Shown here one piece after another: positions 60,240-64,000 of a stretch of 64,000 nt of DNA. Numbering within the stretch: the stretch's first letter is position 1; each line of letters begins with the position of its first letter. The DNA lies in contig WEDG01004142.1 in the NCBI GenBank assembly GCA_017591395.1, positions 1 to 64,000 of the forward strand, in the 5' to 3' direction. This stretch comes from Schistocephalus solidus. Taxonomy: Eukaryota; Platyhelminthes; Cestoda; Diphyllobothriidea; Diphyllobothriidae. Made by a program: the position numbers and the translations under genes. A model generated the notes under the pieces. That model did not search any database. It was given only the letters and a program-made list of their open reading frames with translations, and was not told where the DNA came from.

Positions 60240-60720
60240 CTATTATCGTATCCATTCTGCGTCTGTGAATGCCGTGGTAGCCGAAGAAATCGTTCGCAGC
60301 ATCGAGGGACACCTTGCTGTTGCGGTGTCCATAGTCCACTGCAAGACCGGTCGATCTCCAAAGTTAACAGCCATCCAAATCATCAACCGTCGACAGTTTT
60401 TGAAGGTTGTCATCGGCTCAGTGTGCTCTCTTGGAACGTTCTTTCCACATTACCATCTGGGTGGACTTCGCAGACTGATCTAAAAATAAGACCTCATCGC
60501 AGAAGTAACTACTTTTCCAGACTGAGAGCCTGTAATCAATGTGGTTCTTAGCAAATCAAAAACGTTCTCTTATAATTAGAAACGGCTTGATCGTGGTCTT
60601 TGGCAGATGAAGTTCGAATTCCTGCATCCTTTTCCTAATTAAGCTTATGGTGAACATCGGCAGATGCTCCCTGTAAATGGTCTCACTGGGCATATAATTA
60701 TACTTTTTTTAAATCGTCGT
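60240..60720 (-). mobile_element. Possible Tc1/mariner-like transposase remnant
   Basis: On the minus strand, fragments read MPSETIYREHL, TISLIRKRMQEFEL, FAKNHIDYRLSVWKSSYFCDEVLF and QMVMWKERS. The order (HTH-like, then FAxxH, then W-K, then F-C-D-E) resembles Tc1-family transposases, with D of FCDE in the position of the first catalytic Asp. A later frame has LMIWMAVNFGDRPVLQW. Heavily broken; terminal repeats not found. Confidence 0.4.
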
Positions 60721-63099
60721 CCTGATGGACCGTTTTGACCTACCTACTTTTTTTCAGGGCATGATTCTATCATTTATAATGCGCCACATAGTGCTAATGA
60801 CTCGCGTGGCAATCCGTCCGTATCCGTTCGTAGTCCGGTGCAAACAGGAACTCTGTGGACATTTTTGTCGTACGGCGTGACAGAGAAATGACAGCGTGTC
60901 GTTGGTTCTCAATATGCACGTTTGTTTACGGGCCTAATTATCGGTGTAGTAAAACAAACTACATTCAGGAAAGTTTATTGCTGAGTTTTGTTGCAAAATA
61001 CGTCGCAACTTCGAACAACATAATTTTTACAACTGGGTCCATCCCTTGTTTCTGGAAAACAACGTGGTTTTCCTTCGCCTTCAGAATTTCCGGCCCCGGA
61101 AGTGATCTATTTGAAACTTTTCTCGCTAATGTTAATTTTGTTTCATAACACAACACAACTTTTACTCGGATATCCGGAGCCATTCGATTTTGCCCAAATC
61201 TGGCCTGCATTCCTTTAATAAAACACCCTTGAACAGCATTCTTTAGCCATCTACTTTATTCTAGGATCAAACTATGAACGGTAGCATTCTGCTTTTTATC
61301 GAGCGTCGTCCTAGCTGCCTTAGTAAATTACTCCCAGGACAAGAACCCACCGCGATGGCGCCTAATTAATCGGCATTCGTTCCTTCCAATTTGGCCAGTG
61401 TTTAGGCATTTGGTTTATACTTGCCTAGGTGTTTGCAAACTTTCGCCGTCGACCTACTTGTTTACCCACTCCCTCACCTTCCGCTATTTCCTTCCACTCT
61501 GCGAACGTCTATCGGCCCTGATCTCTCCAGAAGTAAACACTGCCGACTCCTCTTTCTGCTGCTTAAGTCTGTTTTACACATCCTTCACTGACAGCGCATA
61601 ATTAAAAAACGCTTAATCTAAACCGACCTTTTGGCCGTGGGCTTCTTGAGAGCACTGCTTGTGTCCACTCAAGATATAAATGACTGTTTACTTCTATTTT
61701 TCCTTGCCTAGTGACTTCCTCGTTTGGTCAGTATTTTCTGTTTACTTGAAAGCGTTATACTCTCTCCCCCCCCCCAACTGTCGAATCGCAAGTTTTCTCT
61801 TAAACGTTAGAAGGAACAAGATTTTACGATCAATTTTAATCTCGCCGGGGCTTTGTGAAGCCACCAGTCCGTACGAATCACGCGCGTCTATAACCAAATA
61901 ACCAAAACATAGGCGAGTGTGATTGGTCGCATTTTGAGATCCGCCGTTGCTTTTTTTGTCTCCTTCCAGTCGGCTTTGACTCATTGACTGCATAGACTTC
62001 ACGAATGTGGCCTTGGACGGCTGCCGTGACCTAACATGACCTTGTGTTGCTTCTATGGGCTCTGTGCGCCCATTACGACTTTATTTTGATTGGCCAGTTA
62101 ACCGGGACCAAACCTGCGGTCGGTTTTGTTATTGGTGCATAGGTTGATCGAACCAAATTGCGCGCGACTCTTACTACACGAAGCCTGACCCTGACGTACC
62201 GTCTGGACGCCGTTATGCATCTGTTCACGGAACCCACGAGGCTGGCGGACTGACTGTGTGTCCTTCGTGTGCCAAATTTAGTTGAAAGGGTCTCTTCACG
62301 TGCATCCTTCATCAACACGAGGGTTTCGATGTCATTGTCTGCGACGAAGGGGAGAGAGGGCGTCGTCAATTGGAAAGAGAACAAGGCAGTGCTGGATCCT
62401 ATATGGATTTTGATATGATAAGTGCAGCGTCATTGGGCTCCAAGTAACTAGGGCGCCCCAGCTGAGTCGTTCTCATCCCAAGTATGCCAACCGAAGCAGC
62501 AAGCTCGGTGATAACTCCTCGCTCACTGAGCGTTCATATGGCTAAAACCCTAGCACACTGCAGTGCTCTCATCTCTCTCGGCATTACTAATGCCCAATCG
62601 CGTCATAGCGGCGTCTTCTTTGATGTTATATGTCTTACGTCCCAGATGGTTACTATATTGTTTTGATGGGCTGAAAACTTGTTGATCCCACCTCTGCCGT
62701 TGACCCCTGGTGTGGGGCTGGGTCGAGAGGGGGAGGGTGGTGCGTTGTTTACGGGCTCAAGTGTGTTTTTAGCCTATAAAGACCGTGAGCGGACTTTCCA
62801 CCCAGCCTGGCTTGTTGTGCTGACGGATTTACACACGCGTGCATCTGTGGTTGCCGCCTCGCTTTGATCTCGATGGTCACATGCTGGAGCTCACTAGGCG
62901 CGGCTTCCCTCTCCCGCGGCCCCCTATTCTTCTTGTGCCAGCTTCCTAGCCGGGGTGTTTGTACGGACGAACTGTTTCCTAAGCAGGTTAGTCGGCCGTG
63001 TTGCGACTCCCCCATTCGAGTGGTGACGTGTCCGGGTTGGGGGTGAGATCGGGCCGAGGGATGGCCCACAGACCGGGGCGGATCAGCAAAATTTCACGG
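60721..63099. other. Intron 3 sequence without recognised features
   Basis: Short frames such as 60965-61210 (minus) and 62073-62384 (minus) have no recognisable domain. Confidence 0.4.
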
Positions 63100-63600
63100 G
63101 TGAGCAAATCGGGAACTCGTCACTGACAAAAGTAAAGAATCACCACCACCGCGTATTGTACCTCTCCACGCATGACGATTGGCGGCAGCGGATATGGACA
63201 GCTCCAACCATTCTCTTCTCCAGCGGTGGAGACCGAAGGTCCAAGAACAACTTCCATGTCTTGTCGAGCCGTGCTTAGCCAGGTCTTGAGTTGAACTCCT
63301 CTTCGATGCCTCCAGGTGGTTAGCGGCCCCGGATCGAGGGCAGTATAACTGACCTCCTAAGGCAGACGACGGGGAACATACCAAACCACTGTAGTCGTTA
63401 TACTTGGACGGCCTGAGATATCTTCGCGATGTTATCGCAGTGAGTGTGGACTGTCTCATTTGCGACCAAGTCGGTGTACTTCATTCGAAGGCCGCTCCTC
63501 AGACAGCGGAGGTGTTCAAATACCTCCAGTCTTCGCTCAGCTTCTATACGCCTGCAAAAACTTCGTTTACTAACAACTGACCATCTAAATAGCATACTGT
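63100..63600 (-). mobile_element. LINE family C 3' fragment, minus strand
   Basis: Minus-strand MKYTDLVANETVHTHCDNIA (63535 region) and WRREWLELSISAAANRHAWR (63180-63240) match the C-terminus of the LINE at 32160-32510 (MKYTDFVSNETVRTRGANIA; WRREWIKLARSAAADRHAW). Shows that family C is present at least twice. Confidence 0.8.
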
Positions 63601-63965
63601 TTTTTCAAGTATATTTTATATTTAGAAGGCATAAACGAATGTAGCCTTTATTATAGTTATCGGATAGAAATTCACGTCTTTATTACATTTTATTCTCAAA
63701 GTTACAGTATATATTTAGACTTAAAAAATCCTACAAGTCCTGCATAAGTTGGAACCCGACCTACCATTGCATTTTCGTTTAGGGTTTTCAGTCTAAAAGC
63801 TATACGTTTTCCGTAAAAAGAGCCTCATGCATTTCTCTATGCCCTTAAGAAGGTAACCTATGATGTTCGTAAAATTTGGTAGTGGATCTAACCTATGGTG
63901 TGTAATTCATTGGGGCATTTACAAACGAACAAATATGATGCCATTTGAATAGAAAATGTAAGGTC

Positions 63966-64000
<35 letters not shown>

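Larger units (their letters stand above)
59627..64000 (+). other. Intron 3 of the 2DBD nuclear receptor, 5' part (runs off the window)
   Basis: A phase-0 intron opening with gtgagt directly after the CEGCK P-box of DBD2. No following finger exon is visible before the window ends. Contents: a SINE tail, a possible Tc1/mariner fragment, a LINE 3' fragment and terminal (AT)n. The stretches 60721-63095 and 63601-63965 otherwise hold nothing I recognise. Confidence 0.8.

Noticed and set aside
60772..60900. Candidate next exon of DBD2 after the acceptor-like tttttttcag
   Set aside because: The frame reads GMILSFIMRH, not a G-F-F-x-R finger start, and lacks the expected Cys pattern.

Overview
The window is eukaryotic, repeat-rich, intron-dominated DNA. 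It most likely comes from a parasitic flatworm, and the retroelement complement suggests a tapeworm of the Diphyllobothriidea (Spirometra/Dibothriocephalus-like). Three observations support this: an unusual nuclear receptor with two DNA-binding domains, a class best known from flatworms; Penelope-like elements with C-terminal endonuclease remnants; and APE-type LINEs that end in Cys/His finger motifs. The species call is inference from family resemblance, not a database match.

The one host gene I can support runs left to right from about 20.6 kb past the right edge. It is a two-DNA-binding-domain nuclear receptor (2DBD-NR). Exon A (20618-21814) encodes a 399-residue N-terminal region with His- and Gln-rich stretches, then the first zinc finger of DBD1 (P-box CEACK). 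Exon B (52232-52379) encodes the second finger of DBD1. Exon C (59520-59626) encodes a short linker and the first finger of a second, independent DBD2 (P-box CEGCK). Splice sites and phases join exactly (0, then 1, then 0). The second finger of DBD2 and the ligand-binding domain must lie downstream of the window. Introns are about 30.4 kb, 7.1 kb and more than 4.3 kb.

The rest is repeat. In 0-20 kb, upstream of the gene: tRNA-derived SINE copies, a degenerate full-length Ty3/gypsy element (6130-10718), CR1-like LINE remnants (11.1-13.5 kb) and a Penelope-like element with an inverted terminal copy (14.3-16.5 kb). Intron 1 (21.8-52.2 kb) holds: an inverted pair of about 620-bp repeats around a 555-bp CTC tract; a (GTA)n tract; LINEs in alternating orientation (28.1-32.9, 36.6-37.5 and a near-full-length copy at 38.2-41.9 kb); tandem tRNA-SINE units (44.0-44.9 kb); a perfect 64-bp inverted repeat (45155-45290); and a solo LTR with a 5-bp target duplication nested in another repeat (47818-48170). 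Intron 2 carries SINE, MITE-like and Penelope remnants. Intron 3 carries a possible Tc1/mariner fragment and a LINE 3' end.

No operons, bacterial genes, rRNA, CRISPR or functional tRNA genes were seen. Element boundaries are approximate unless stated.
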